This document shows positions 1 to 8,477 of a stretch of DNA of 17,679 bases, piece by piece. Source of the DNA: Lachnospiraceae bacterium (GTDB taxonomy: Bacteria > Bacillota_A > Clostridia > Lachnospirales > Lachnospiraceae). The DNA is taken from NCBI GenBank assembly GCA_017416055.1, contig JAFQDI010000209.1, positions 1 through 17,679 on the forward strand, given 5' to 3'. Numbering within the stretch: position 1 is the first letter of the stretch; each line of letters starts with the position of its first letter. A program made the translations under genes and the position numbers. The notes beneath the pieces were generated by a model that ran no database searches, had not been told where the DNA came from, and saw only the letters and a list, made by a program, of their open reading frames with translations.

Positions 1-287
1 AAGAGCGTCTGGAACAGGGTGAGCGCATCAAGGAGATACTGAAACAGCCGCAGTACCAGCCGATGGGCGTGGAGTATCAGGTCATCATCATCTATGCAGC
101 GACGAAAAAGCTGCTTCTGGATGTTGCCACCGAGGAGATTCAGCGCTTCGAGAAGGAGTTGTTTGAGTATATCGACACCAAGCATGCCGATATTCCCGAG
201 GAGATCCGTGAGAAGAAGGCATTGTCCCCCGAGTTGGAAAGTAAACTGGCCGATGTGATTACAGAATTCAAAAAAATTTTTCTGTAA
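1..287 (+). CDS. atpA: F1 ATP synthase subunit alpha, C-terminal end (partial)
   Basis: This is the last roughly 94 codons of the alpha subunit of the F1 sector, the non-catalytic nucleotide-binding partner of beta in the membrane-attached ATP synthase. The reading frame is open from base 3, so the 5' end lies outside the window. The text LKQPQYQPMGVEYQVIIIYA matches the conserved C-terminal helical domain of alpha subunits (a KQPQY.PM..E.QV..IYA pattern). The end of the protein (EFKKIFL) is also family-typical. The P-loop domain is not in the window. The gene is followed after 48 bases by atpG, in the standard atp operon order alpha-gamma-beta-epsilon. A small CCATCA/TGATGG inverted repeat lies in that gap and is probably incidental. 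Confidence 0.95.
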   Translation, partial: ERLEQGERIKEILKQPQYQPMGVEYQVIIIYAATKKLLLDVATEEIQRFEKELFEYIDTKHADIPEEIREKKALSPELESKLADVITEFKKIFL

Positions 288-335
288 TAGGACGTAAGGT
301 CCATCACATAAGGCTGATGGAAAGAAGGTGACGCC

Positions 336-2620
<2,285 letters not shown>

Positions 2621-2632
2621 GGGGGTAGTCAG

Positions 2633-3037
2633 ATGGCAGAGGGAAATATGTTCCGGCTGAAGATCATTACCCCGGACAGAGTGTTCTACGAGGGTGAGGC
2701 GAGCATGGCGGAGATGAGTACTACCGACGGTGAGATCGGTATCTACAAGAATCATGTACCGACCACATTCATCCTTCTTCCCGGAGTTCTGACGATTCAT
2801 GAGGCAGAAGGCGAGAAAATGGCAGCTCTGCACTCCGGTTTTGTGGAGGTTTTGCTGGATCAGGTGACTGTGCTGGCAGAGGCGGCAGAGTGGCCGGATG
2901 AGATTGATATGGACCGCGCCGAGCGTGCGAGGGCACGTGCGGAGGAGAGGATCCACGATCATGCAGACGGTATCAATCAGATGAGAGCGGAGCTGGCACT
3001 TAGAAGGTCGCTCACGCGAATCCGGGTTGGAAGATAA
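2633..3037 (+). CDS. atpC: F1 ATP synthase subunit epsilon
   Basis: This is the epsilon subunit, which sits on gamma and can inhibit ATP hydrolysis. It has 134 residues, the usual length. The N-terminal beta-sandwich is recognisable from FRLKIITPDRVFYEGEA, then TTDGEIGIYKNHVPTTFILLPG (a conserved T.DGEIGI..NH.P pattern) and HSGFVEVLLDQVTVLAEAAE. The C-terminal helical hairpin is rich in Arg, Glu and Ala (RAERARARAEERI). The ATG follows a GGGGGTAG ribosome binding site 12 bases after the atpD stop. This is the last gene of the atp operon, since a terminator begins 15 bases after its stop codon. Confidence 0.97.
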   Translation: MAEGNMFRLKIITPDRVFYEGEASMAEMSTTDGEIGIYKNHVPTTFILLPGVLTIHEAEGEKMAALHSGFVEVLLDQVTVLAEAAEWPDEIDMDRAERARARAEERIHDHADGINQMRAELALRRSLTRIRVGR

Positions 3038-3052
3038 TTTGAAACGAATTGG

Positions 3053-3085
3053 CAGGAGATGGTGAAAGCTGTCTCCTGTTTTTTT
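3053..3085 (+). terminator. Intrinsic terminator of the atp operon
   Basis: A hairpin with arms CAGGAGA (3053-3059) and TCTCCTG (3072-3078) and a 12-nt loop is followed directly by seven T residues. It lies 15 bases after the atpC stop codon, as expected for the end of the operon. Confidence 0.85.
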
Positions 3086-3151
3086 GTGTCCCGTCCAAAT
3101 ATATGGTAGCCATTTCTATTTCCAACCCCATTCTCCGCTCATCCGTTCTCT

Positions 3152-3171
3152 ATTCATTTATAAAAATGAAT
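3152..3171. other. Short inverted repeat upstream of a promoter
   Basis: The arms ATTCATTT and AAATGAAT form an 8-bp perfect inverted repeat around ATAA. It ends 19 bases before the -35 box at 3191. It could be a regulator binding site for the lipoprotein gene, or it could be chance in AT-rich DNA. No regulator is implied by the neighbours. Confidence 0.25.
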
Positions 3172-3190
3172 GATAATCTATAATAATGGA

Positions 3191-3220
3191 TTGACATCAT
3201 AAAAAGAAATGTGATATAAT
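3191..3220 (+). promoter_or_regulatory. Sigma-A-type promoter of the transglutaminase lipoprotein
   Basis: A consensus -35 TTGACA (3191-3196) and a consensus -10 TATAAT (3215-3220) are separated by 18 bp. The start codon is 28 bases after the -10 box, so the leader is short. An AAAGGGG ribosome binding site precedes the ATG at 3248. The promoter makes the gene independent of the terminated atp operon. Confidence 0.85.
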
Positions 3221-3247
3221 GTGCAAAACACATAAAGGGGCGAAAAA

Positions 3248-4549
3248 ATGAGATTATATGCGTGTAAAGTTATGATCCTTTTGATGGTCTTGGGAATGGT
3301 TGCCGGCTGTGGTGTAGTTCCTTCGGCGAATAAAATGACTCTCGGAGAAACGATTGCAGAGCTTGCTACAGAGCAAGCCACTTCAGCGACGTCTGAACTT
3401 GCCACGGAATTTATTGCAGAGTCGACTGTAGAGCAAACTACCCCGGAGCGGCCGGAGACCACAGACTCTTTTGCAGAATCCGTAGCGGAGTCGACTGTAG
3501 AGCTAACCACCTCGGCCTTGCCCGAACCCACAGACGCTGAGGCACCGTCCATCGAGCCGACCGCAGAATTGCCCACTGAGCCGACCGCAGAAGTGCCCAC
3601 CGAACCGATTGAGGCACCGCCCACTGAGCCGACCACAGAAGTGCCCGCCGAATCGATTGAGGCACCGTCCACCAAGTCGACGGTAGAGTCAGTTACGGAA
3701 CCGGTCGAGGCACCATCTGTCGAGCCGACAGAAACACCGATTCGTGCGCGGGAGTTATTGAATGTTCTTACGCTTCACCCGAAAAAAACAGGATGTACGG
3801 AATTGGATGCGCTGGTGGAGCAGATTTTAACTGAGATCATTGATTCGGAGATGGACAATTATGAGAAGACAAAGGCATGCTATGATTATCTGATCGAGAA
3901 CTGTTCGTACGGATTTTCATGGTGTTCGATCGAGTTTGAGACGATGGATTACACGCAGGAGCAGGCGTATGTGATTCTATCCACAAAGGTGGGAGTCTGC
4001 GATAATTATTCGGCGGCGTTTGCGGTGATGATGCAGGCGCTTGGATTGGATGTGCGAAAAGAGATGGGATGGACTGCGTTGGCGAACAATGCAGGATATA
4101 CCGGACACACCTGGACAGTGTTGGAGATTGATGGAGTGGAGTATGTTTTTGACCCTCAGGTGGAAGATGATATTGCGAAGGGTGGGCCGATTAGGGATTA
4201 TCGGTTTTGCAAGGAATACAGAGAGCTTCCTTGGAAATATGTGGTGAAGTGGACGGAAGCGGATTATTTGGAGCGTGCGATGCGATGTAATCCGGATGCT
4301 GTGATCGCGGAGATGATGCGGAGGATGACTGATGCCGGCAGGGAATCCTTTGACGATGTGAAGCGCGCGACGTTTCGTGTGACCTTGCATTACAATAGCG
4401 GGGCAACGGATGAGGATATTCTTGCGCAGATGTGGGAGGTGTTCGGAGATAGGGGAGCGATGAATGGGCATTATGTCGGTATAGTGTGGAATGGTGTTGA
4501 CACGGAGCACGGAACACATTCGTTCACGATGTTCAGTGGGGAAGAGTGA
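3248..4549 (+). CDS. Lipoprotein with transglutaminase-like domain and Thr/Pro/Glu repeat linker
   Basis: The protein has 433 residues. Residues 1-20 are a lipoprotein signal ending in VAGC, with Cys21 as the lipid-anchor residue, so it should sit on the outer face of the membrane. Residues about 35-165 form a low-complexity linker rich in Thr, Pro, Glu, Ala and Ser with 16-residue tandem repeats. The C-terminal part carries a transglutaminase-like fold. The putative triad is Cys251 (VGVCDNYS), His287 (GHTW) and Asp302 (VFDPQ), with preceding helix text KTKACYDYLIENCSY. Bacterial proteins of this superfamily are usually cysteine proteases or crosslinking enzymes on the cell surface. The substrate cannot be read from the sequence. 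The gene is monocistronic, with its own promoter, and converges on the HicB-like gene. Confidence 0.85.
   Translation: MRLYACKVMILLMVLGMVAGCGVVPSANKMTLGETIAELATEQATSATSELATEFIAESTVEQTTPERPETTDSFAESVAESTVELTTSALPEPTDAEAPSIEPTAELPTEPTAEVPTEPIEAPPTEPTTEVPAESIEAPSTKSTVESVTEPVEAPSVEPTETPIRARELLNVLTLHPKKTGCTELDALVEQILTEIIDSEMDNYEKTKACYDYLIENCSYGFSWCSIEFETMDYTQEQAYVILSTKVGVCDNYSAAFAVMMQALGLDVRKEMGWTALANNAGYTGHTWTVLEIDGVEYVFDPQVEDDIAKGGPIRDYRFCKEYRELPWKYVVKWTEADYLERAMRCNPDAVIAEMMRRMTDAGRESFDDVKRATFRVTLHYNSGATDEDILAQMWEVFGDRGAMNGHYVGIVWNGVDTEHGTHSFTMFSGEE
3539..3742 (+). repeat. In-frame 48-nt tandem repeats coding a Pro/Thr/Glu linker
   Basis: Units begin GAGGCACC at 3539, 3611, 3659 and 3707. The units at 3611 and 3659 are exactly 48 nt (16 residues). 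The first is 72 nt because of an extra 8-residue half-unit, and the last is partial. Each encodes EAP(S/P)..EPT-like text. A related, looser duplication occurs upstream, where GAGTCGACTGTAGAGC appears at about 3419 and again at about 3488. Repeat number is likely to vary between strains. Confidence 0.8.
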
Positions 4550-4553
4550 ATCA

Positions 4554-4575
4554 GGGATGAGCGTTTACTCATCCC
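4554..4575. other. Hairpin at the convergent junction, terminator-like without a T tract
   Basis: GGGATGAG (4554-4561) and CTCATCCC (4568-4575) form a perfect 8-bp stem around a 6-nt loop that contains the stop codon of the minus-strand HicB-like gene. It sits 4 bases after the stop of the lipoprotein gene. Neither strand has a clear T run, so termination here is only a guess based on position. Confidence 0.4.
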
Positions 4576-4843
4576 ATCCCACATAAAATCTCACAGTCAC
4601 AGCGATATTTCTCACAATATCGCCTTCCGTTAACTCCATATCCTGATATTCGGAGACACCGGGAAAATCCGGAACGTCCTCCTGAAGTTCGGCTTCCAGC
4701 CAGTCTCTGGCCGCATCGTTGGCATTGTCCACGGCATCTTCCACAGTGTCGCCGTAAGCCTCGCAGTATAATAAATCCGGGAAAGTAGCCTTAAAACGGC
4801 CGTCCTCGGTTTTGCGGATGATAGCGGGATAAACAAATTTCAT
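4565..4843 (-). CDS. HicB-family antitoxin-like protein, without a visible HicA partner
   Basis: The protein has 92 residues from the chosen start. The N-terminal text MKFVYPAIIRKTEDGRFKAT, then FPDLLYCEAYGDTVEDAVDN and a following WLEAEL, match the HicB partial RNase H-like fold (a Y.A....DG.F....PDL......GDT.EEA..NA pattern). HicB proteins normally neutralise the mRNA interferase HicA and often repress their own operon. No HicA-sized double-stranded-RNA-binding-like gene is visible on either side, and I see no added DNA-binding domain at the C-terminus. The frame stays open 60 codons further upstream, but that part runs through palindromic intergenic DNA. A GAGGTG ribosome binding site supports the ATG at 4843. 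A second ATG at 4846 is possible. It could be a solitary regulator or a remnant of a toxin-antitoxin pair. Confidence 0.75.
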   Translation of the reverse strand: MKFVYPAIIRKTEDGRFKATFPDLLYCEAYGDTVEDAVDNANDAARDWLEAELQEDVPDFPGVSEYQDMELTEGDIVRNIAVTVRFYVGWDE

Positions 4844-4920
4844 CATGCACCTCGTCAGTGAAAATTTCATCGGTGAAAGCGAAATGCTCACGCATCCGAT
4901 GACAAAAACAGTATACACTA

Positions 4921-5003
4921 TTTTCCGGAAAACGAAAAGCCCTTTCCGCATACGGAGAGGGTTTTTCTCACGTACAGAGAGCCTTTTTCCGGAGAACAAG
5001 GCT
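4921..5003. repeat. Cluster of related palindromic segments
   Basis: The stretch contains the perfect palindrome TTTTCCGGAAAA (4921-4932), the hairpin at 4935-4966, and a second hairpin AGCCTT (4980-4985)/AAGGCT (4998-5003). The pieces resemble each other: TTTTCCGG recurs at 4986 and the CGGAGAGGG arm resembles CAGAGAGCC. This is consistent with a degenerate REP-like or miniature repeat. Copies elsewhere in the genome cannot be seen from this window. Confidence 0.4.
4935..4966. terminator. Strong terminator-like hairpin in a divergent intergenic region
   Basis: CCCTTTCCG (4940-4948) pairs with CGGAGAGGG (4953-4961) around CATA, with one G-T wobble. It is flanked by AAAAG on the left and TTTTT on the right, so the hairpin has terminator form on the plus strand. 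Its place between two divergently transcribed genes is odd. It could be an attenuator in a long leader of the ECF operon, or part of an intergenic palindromic repeat (see 4921-5003). Confidence 0.5.
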
Positions 5004-5089
5004 TTACAATCTGCGTCAAACATGATAAAGTTGATTTGATAAATATAATTGGCTGTAGTATGTCCGAACAGGACAACGTGGAGAAATCG

Positions 5090-5959
5090 ATGAGCATGAT
5101 CAAAACAGCAAAGCTGATTTACAAGTATATCAAGCGGGATGAAGAAGGCAATGTGGCGGAGGAGACCAAAGCATTGGACGGTGTGAATTTGAATATCGAG
5201 AAGGGGGAGTTCGTGGCGATCTTAGGACGAAACGGTTCCGGAAAGTCTACCTTTGCTAAGCATATGAATGGTCTGCTGCTTCCCAGCGAGGGAACAATCT
5301 GGATCGGCGGCATGGATTCAAAAGACGAGCAGAACCTTTGGAAGATTCGTCAGACCGCGGGAATGGTGTTCCAGAACCCGGACAATCAGATTATCGGCAC
5401 GGTGGTCGAGGAGGACGTGGGATTTGGCCCGGAGAATATCGGTGTTCCTACGGAAGAAATCTGGAAACGAGTGGACAAATGCCTTGAGGAAGTGGGTATG
5501 ACCGCATATCGCCATCGCAGTCCCAACCGACTGTCCGGCGGACAGAAGCAACGCGTGGCGATTGCCGGGGTCATGGCGATGAAGCCTCAGTGCATCGTGT
5601 TGGACGAGCCGACGGCGATGCTCGATCCTAACGGAAGAAGCGAAGTGATCCGCACCGTGCGGGAATTGAACAAGCTGGAGGGAATCACCGTGGTTCTGAT
5701 CACTCACTATATGGAGGAGGCGGTGTTTGCCGACCGCGTGGTGGTGATGGACAGAAGTCATGTGGTTCTGGAGGGAACTCCTCGTCAGGTGTTTGCGCAG
5801 GTGGATGTGATCAAGGCAGCTGGGTTGGATGTTCCGCAGGTGACGGAACTGGCGTATGAGCTCCGAAAGGATGGTCTGAATCTCCCGGAGGGGATTTTGA
5901 CTTTGGAGGAGTTCACCGAGGCGGTTGCAAAGCTATATCGGGAGAAAGTGGCTGAGTAG
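5090..5959 (+). CDS. ecfA1: ECF transporter ATPase EcfA1
   Basis: This is one of the paired ATPases that energise energy-coupling factor (ECF) importers of vitamins and metal ions, located at the inner face of the membrane. From 5090 it has 289 residues. Visible are Walker [10 protein letters not shown] (about 46-54), the Q-loop FQNPDNQ, signature LSGGQKQR (about 148-155), Walker B CIVLDEP (about 168-174) and the switch His206 (ITHYMEE). The FQNPDNQ and GFGPEN text is typical of EcfA rather than general ABC ATPases. The frame is open from 5036. I choose the ATG at 5090 because GTGGAG lies 6 bases upstream and [13 protein letters not shown] is the usual start. The ATG at 5060 is an alternative. 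ecfA2 follows after 9 bases. Confidence 0.93.
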   Translation: MSMIKTAKLIYKYIKRDEEGNVAEETKALDGVNLNIEKGEFVAILGRNGSGKSTFAKHMNGLLLPSEGTIWIGGMDSKDEQNLWKIRQTAGMVFQNPDNQIIGTVVEEDVGFGPENIGVPTEEIWKRVDKCLEEVGMTAYRHRSPNRLSGGQKQRVAIAGVMAMKPQCIVLDEPTAMLDPNGRSEVIRTVRELNKLEGITVVLITHYMEEAVFADRVVVMDRSHVVLEGTPRQVFAQVDVIKAAGLDVPQVTELAYELRKDGLNLPEGILTLEEFTEAVAKLYREKVAE

Positions 5960-5968
5960 GTAGGAAAA

Positions 5969-6814
5969 ATGGCGATCAAATTAGAACATGTGAGTTATGT
6001 ATATAATGAAGGGACCCCCATGGAGAAGGTGGCACTTAACGATGTGTCGCTGGAAATCGGCAAGGGCGAGTTTATTGGTCTGGTCGGCCATACCGGTTCC
6101 GGAAAATCCACACTGATCCAGCATCTGGACGGATTGATCCGCGCGACATCCGGAACGGTCTATTACGATGGGGAAAATATTTACGATGAGCATTATCCCA
6201 TGCGGCAGCTGCGCGGCAAAGTGGGACTGGTGTTCCAGTATCCGGAGCATCAGCTTTTCGAGGCGGATGTGTTTACTGATGTTTGCTTCGGGCCGAAGAA
6301 TCTGAATCTGCCCAAGGAGGAGATCGAGGCGCGTGCGAGAGAGGCGTTGGAGGCAGTGGGACTGGATGAGTCTTACTATGACAATTCGCCGTTTGAACTG
6401 TCCGGCGGACAGAAACGGCGCGTGGCGATTGCCGGTGTGCTGGCGATGAAGCCGGAGGTGCTGGTGTTGGATGAGCCGACAGCGGGACTTGACCCGAAAG
6501 GCCGCGAGGAGATTTTGGACGAGCTGAAGAAACTTCACGAGGAACAGGGCATCACCATCGTATTGGTTTCTCACAGCATGGAGGATGTGGCGCGCTACGC
6601 AAAGCGAGTGCTGGTTATGGATCACGGAAAGGTGATGTTTGATGGCACGCCGCACGAAGTGTTTTCCCATCGCAAGGAACTGGAGGCAATCGGCCTCGGT
6701 GTTCCGCAGGTGACGAAAGTGATGGAGAAGCTCATGGCAGCGGGAGTTCCGGTGAAGACCGGTGCGATTACCGTGGAGGAAGCTAAGGCTGCGATCCGTG
6801 AGGTATTAGGATGA
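5969..6814 (+). CDS. ecfA2: ECF transporter ATPase EcfA2
   Basis: This is the second ATPase of the ECF module, 281 residues, and it forms a heterodimer with EcfA1. Motifs are Walker A GHTGSGKST (40-48), the Q-loop VFQYPEHQLFE (about 88-98), signature LSGGQKRR (144-151), Walker B VLVLDEP (about 164-170) and the switch His202 (SHSMED). The FQYPEHQLFE sequence is a recognised difference between EcfA2 and EcfA1 (FQNPDNQ). A GGTAGGAAAA ribosome binding site precedes the ATG. The stop codon overlaps the ecfT start in ATGA, indicating translational coupling. Confidence 0.94.
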   Translation: MAIKLEHVSYVYNEGTPMEKVALNDVSLEIGKGEFIGLVGHTGSGKSTLIQHLDGLIRATSGTVYYDGENIYDEHYPMRQLRGKVGLVFQYPEHQLFEADVFTDVCFGPKNLNLPKEEIEARAREALEAVGLDESYYDNSPFELSGGQKRRVAIAGVLAMKPEVLVLDEPTAGLDPKGREEILDELKKLHEEQGITIVLVSHSMEDVARYAKRVLVMDHGKVMFDGTPHEVFSHRKELEAIGLGVPQVTKVMEKLMAAGVPVKTGAITVEEAKAAIREVLG

Positions 6815-7608
6815 AAGACATTACATTAGGACAATATTATCCGGTGGACTCGGTGATCCACCGCATGGACCCGCGAACCAAACTGGCGGGAACATTGATT
6901 TATATCATTGCACTGTTCTTGGCAAAGGGACCCGTCTGTTATCTGTTGGCGGCAGGATTTCTGCTTTTGGTGATCCGTGTGTCCAAGGTACCGTTTGGTT
7001 ATATCGTGCGCGGCCTAAAACCGATCATTCTGATTTTGGCATTTTCTGCCGTATTCAATCTGTTTCTGGTGAAGGGAACACCGATCGTTCGGATTTGGAA
7101 GCTGACTATTACGGTTGAGGGCTTGCTGCAGGCGATCTACATGACACTGCGATTGACATTTTTGATCATGGGCTCGTCGCTGATGACGTTCACCACCACG
7201 CCCAATCAATTGACGGATGGTCTGGAGACCAGCCTTCGTGGTCTGAATAAGATCCACGTGCCGGTGCACGAGATTGCGATGATGATGTCCATCGCTCTGC
7301 GCTTTATCCCGATTTTGGTGGATGAGACGGACAAGATTACCAAGGCACAGACGGCGCGAGGTGCGGATTTTGAGAGTGGGAAACTGATTGAGCGGGTGAA
7401 AAGCATGATTCCGCTGTTAGTGCCGTTGTTTATCTCGGCGTTCCGCCGCGCGTCGGATCTGGCGATGGCCATGGAAGCGAGATGTTACCAGGGCGGTGAG
7501 GGCCGCACGAAGATGAAACCGCTGCATTACACGAAGGTGGATACGTGGGGGTATCTGGCACTGTTTGTGTTTCTCGGCCTGATGATTTTGCTGATGATAT
7601 TAGGATAG
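6811..7608 (+). CDS. ecfT: ECF transporter transmembrane component EcfT
   Basis: This is the integral membrane T component, 265 residues, that links the ATPases to interchangeable substrate-binding S subunits. The N-terminus GQYYPVDSVIHRMDPRTKL is the conserved EcfT opening. Hydrophobic segments lie at about residues 26-56, 68-88, 110-128, 155-171, 200-212 and 246-264. The two cytoplasmic coupling helices normally carry Ala-Arg-Gly/Ser motifs. The first is ARG (182-184), while the second reads ARC (223-225, MEARCYQGG). No S component gene is adjacent, as expected for a group II module shared by several S proteins encoded elsewhere. It overlaps ecfA2 by 4 nt and is followed 43 bases later by truA. 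Confidence 0.93.
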   Translation: MKDITLGQYYPVDSVIHRMDPRTKLAGTLIYIIALFLAKGPVCYLLAAGFLLLVIRVSKVPFGYIVRGLKPIILILAFSAVFNLFLVKGTPIVRIWKLTITVEGLLQAIYMTLRLTFLIMGSSLMTFTTTPNQLTDGLETSLRGLNKIHVPVHEIAMMMSIALRFIPILVDETDKITKAQTARGADFESGKLIERVKSMIPLLVPLFISAFRRASDLAMAMEARCYQGGEGRTKMKPLHYTKVDTWGYLALFVFLGLMILLMILG

Positions 7609-7651
7609 AAGTGAGAAGTATCGTTACGATGGGAGAAAGGGGGATCGCTCC

Positions 7652-8395
7652 ATGCGCAGGATTAAACTGATCGTAGCCTATGACGGGACAAACTACTGCG
7701 GATGGCAGGTCCAGCCCGGACAGAGGACGATCGAAGGCGAATTGAATAAAGCATTGTCTGAGCTTCTTAAGGAAGAGATTCATGTGATCGGTGCCAGCCG
7801 TACCGATGCAGGGGTGCATGGCCTGGGCAATATTGCGGTGTTCGACACGGATTCCCGAATCCCCGGGGAGAAGTTTTCCCACGCGCTGAATCAGCGTTTG
7901 CCGGAGGATATCGTGGTGAATCACTCGGAAGAAGTAGACCCCGATTATCATCCACGAAAGTGCAGTTCGGTGAAAACCTACGAATATCAGATTTGGAATC
8001 ACCCTTTTCCGAACCCGATGAATCGCCGTTATTCGGCGTTTGTCTACGTCCCGCTGGATGAAAAAAGGATGCAGCAGGCAGCAGATTATCTGGTGGGCGA
8101 GCATGATTTCACCAGCTTCTGCTCCGTGGCGACGCAGGTGGAGAGCAAAGTGAGAACCATCTATTCCTTGAAGGTGAGCAGAGAGGGTGAGCTTATCACC
8201 ATCCGTGTGCAGGGAAATGGCTTTCTGTACAATATGGTCCGCATCATTGCGGGAACCCTGATCAAGGTGGGACAGGGAGCGATAGAGCCGGAGCAACTGC
8301 CAAAGATACTGGCGGCGATGGACCGACAGGCGGCAGGGCCGACGGCACCGCCGGAGGGACTGACGTTGGTGGAGATAAGGCAGGAATGCGAATGA
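7652..8395 (+). CDS. truA: tRNA pseudouridine(38-40) synthase TruA
   Basis: The enzyme isomerises uridine to pseudouridine at positions 38-40 of the tRNA anticodon arm. It has 247 residues, the normal length. The start RRIKLIVAYDGTNYCGWQVQ is the family N-terminus. The catalytic Asp52 is in GASRTDAGVHG, and further conserved text is NGFLYNMVRIIAGTLI. A purine-rich GGGAGAAAGGGGG ribosome binding site precedes the ATG. Its position directly after ecfA1-ecfA2-ecfT is the conserved Firmicutes order, so it is probably co-transcribed with them, although the usual neighbouring ribosomal protein genes are absent here. Confidence 0.96.
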   Translation: MRRIKLIVAYDGTNYCGWQVQPGQRTIEGELNKALSELLKEEIHVIGASRTDAGVHGLGNIAVFDTDSRIPGEKFSHALNQRLPEDIVVNHSEEVDPDYHPRKCSSVKTYEYQIWNHPFPNPMNRRYSAFVYVPLDEKRMQQAADYLVGEHDFTSFCSVATQVESKVRTIYSLKVSREGELITIRVQGNGFLYNMVRIIAGTLIKVGQGAIEPEQLPKILAAMDRQAAGPTAPPEGLTLVEIRQECE

Positions 8396-8477
8396 TAATA
8401 TCGTAATATAAAAATGTACCATATCGTCTTTGACCATTACTTTTGCAATATAGACATGAACGGGAAAGGAGAACGAA

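Noticed and set aside
3178..3675. Minus-strand reading frame rich in Ser, Val and Gly opposite the lipoprotein linker
   Set aside because: It is the mirror of the plus-strand repeat linker. It has no recognisable domain, and the plus frame has a promoter, ribosome binding site and conserved domain.
4906..4919. AAACAGTATACACT shared exactly with 10934-10947, both upstream of minus-strand genes
   Set aside because: One shared 14-mer is roughly what chance allows in a window this long. Both contain a plausible minus-strand -10 (TATACT) but lack convincing -35 boxes, so a shared regulator is not supported.
4844..5023. N-terminal extension of the HicB-like protein by 60 codons
   Set aside because: The extension translates palindromic intergenic DNA, has no family similarity, and a ribosome binding site precedes the downstream ATG.
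8430..8456. Possible promoter TTGACC with TATAGA or TAGACA before the solute-binding lipoprotein
   Set aside because: The spacing (13-15 bp) is too short for a normal sigma-A promoter.
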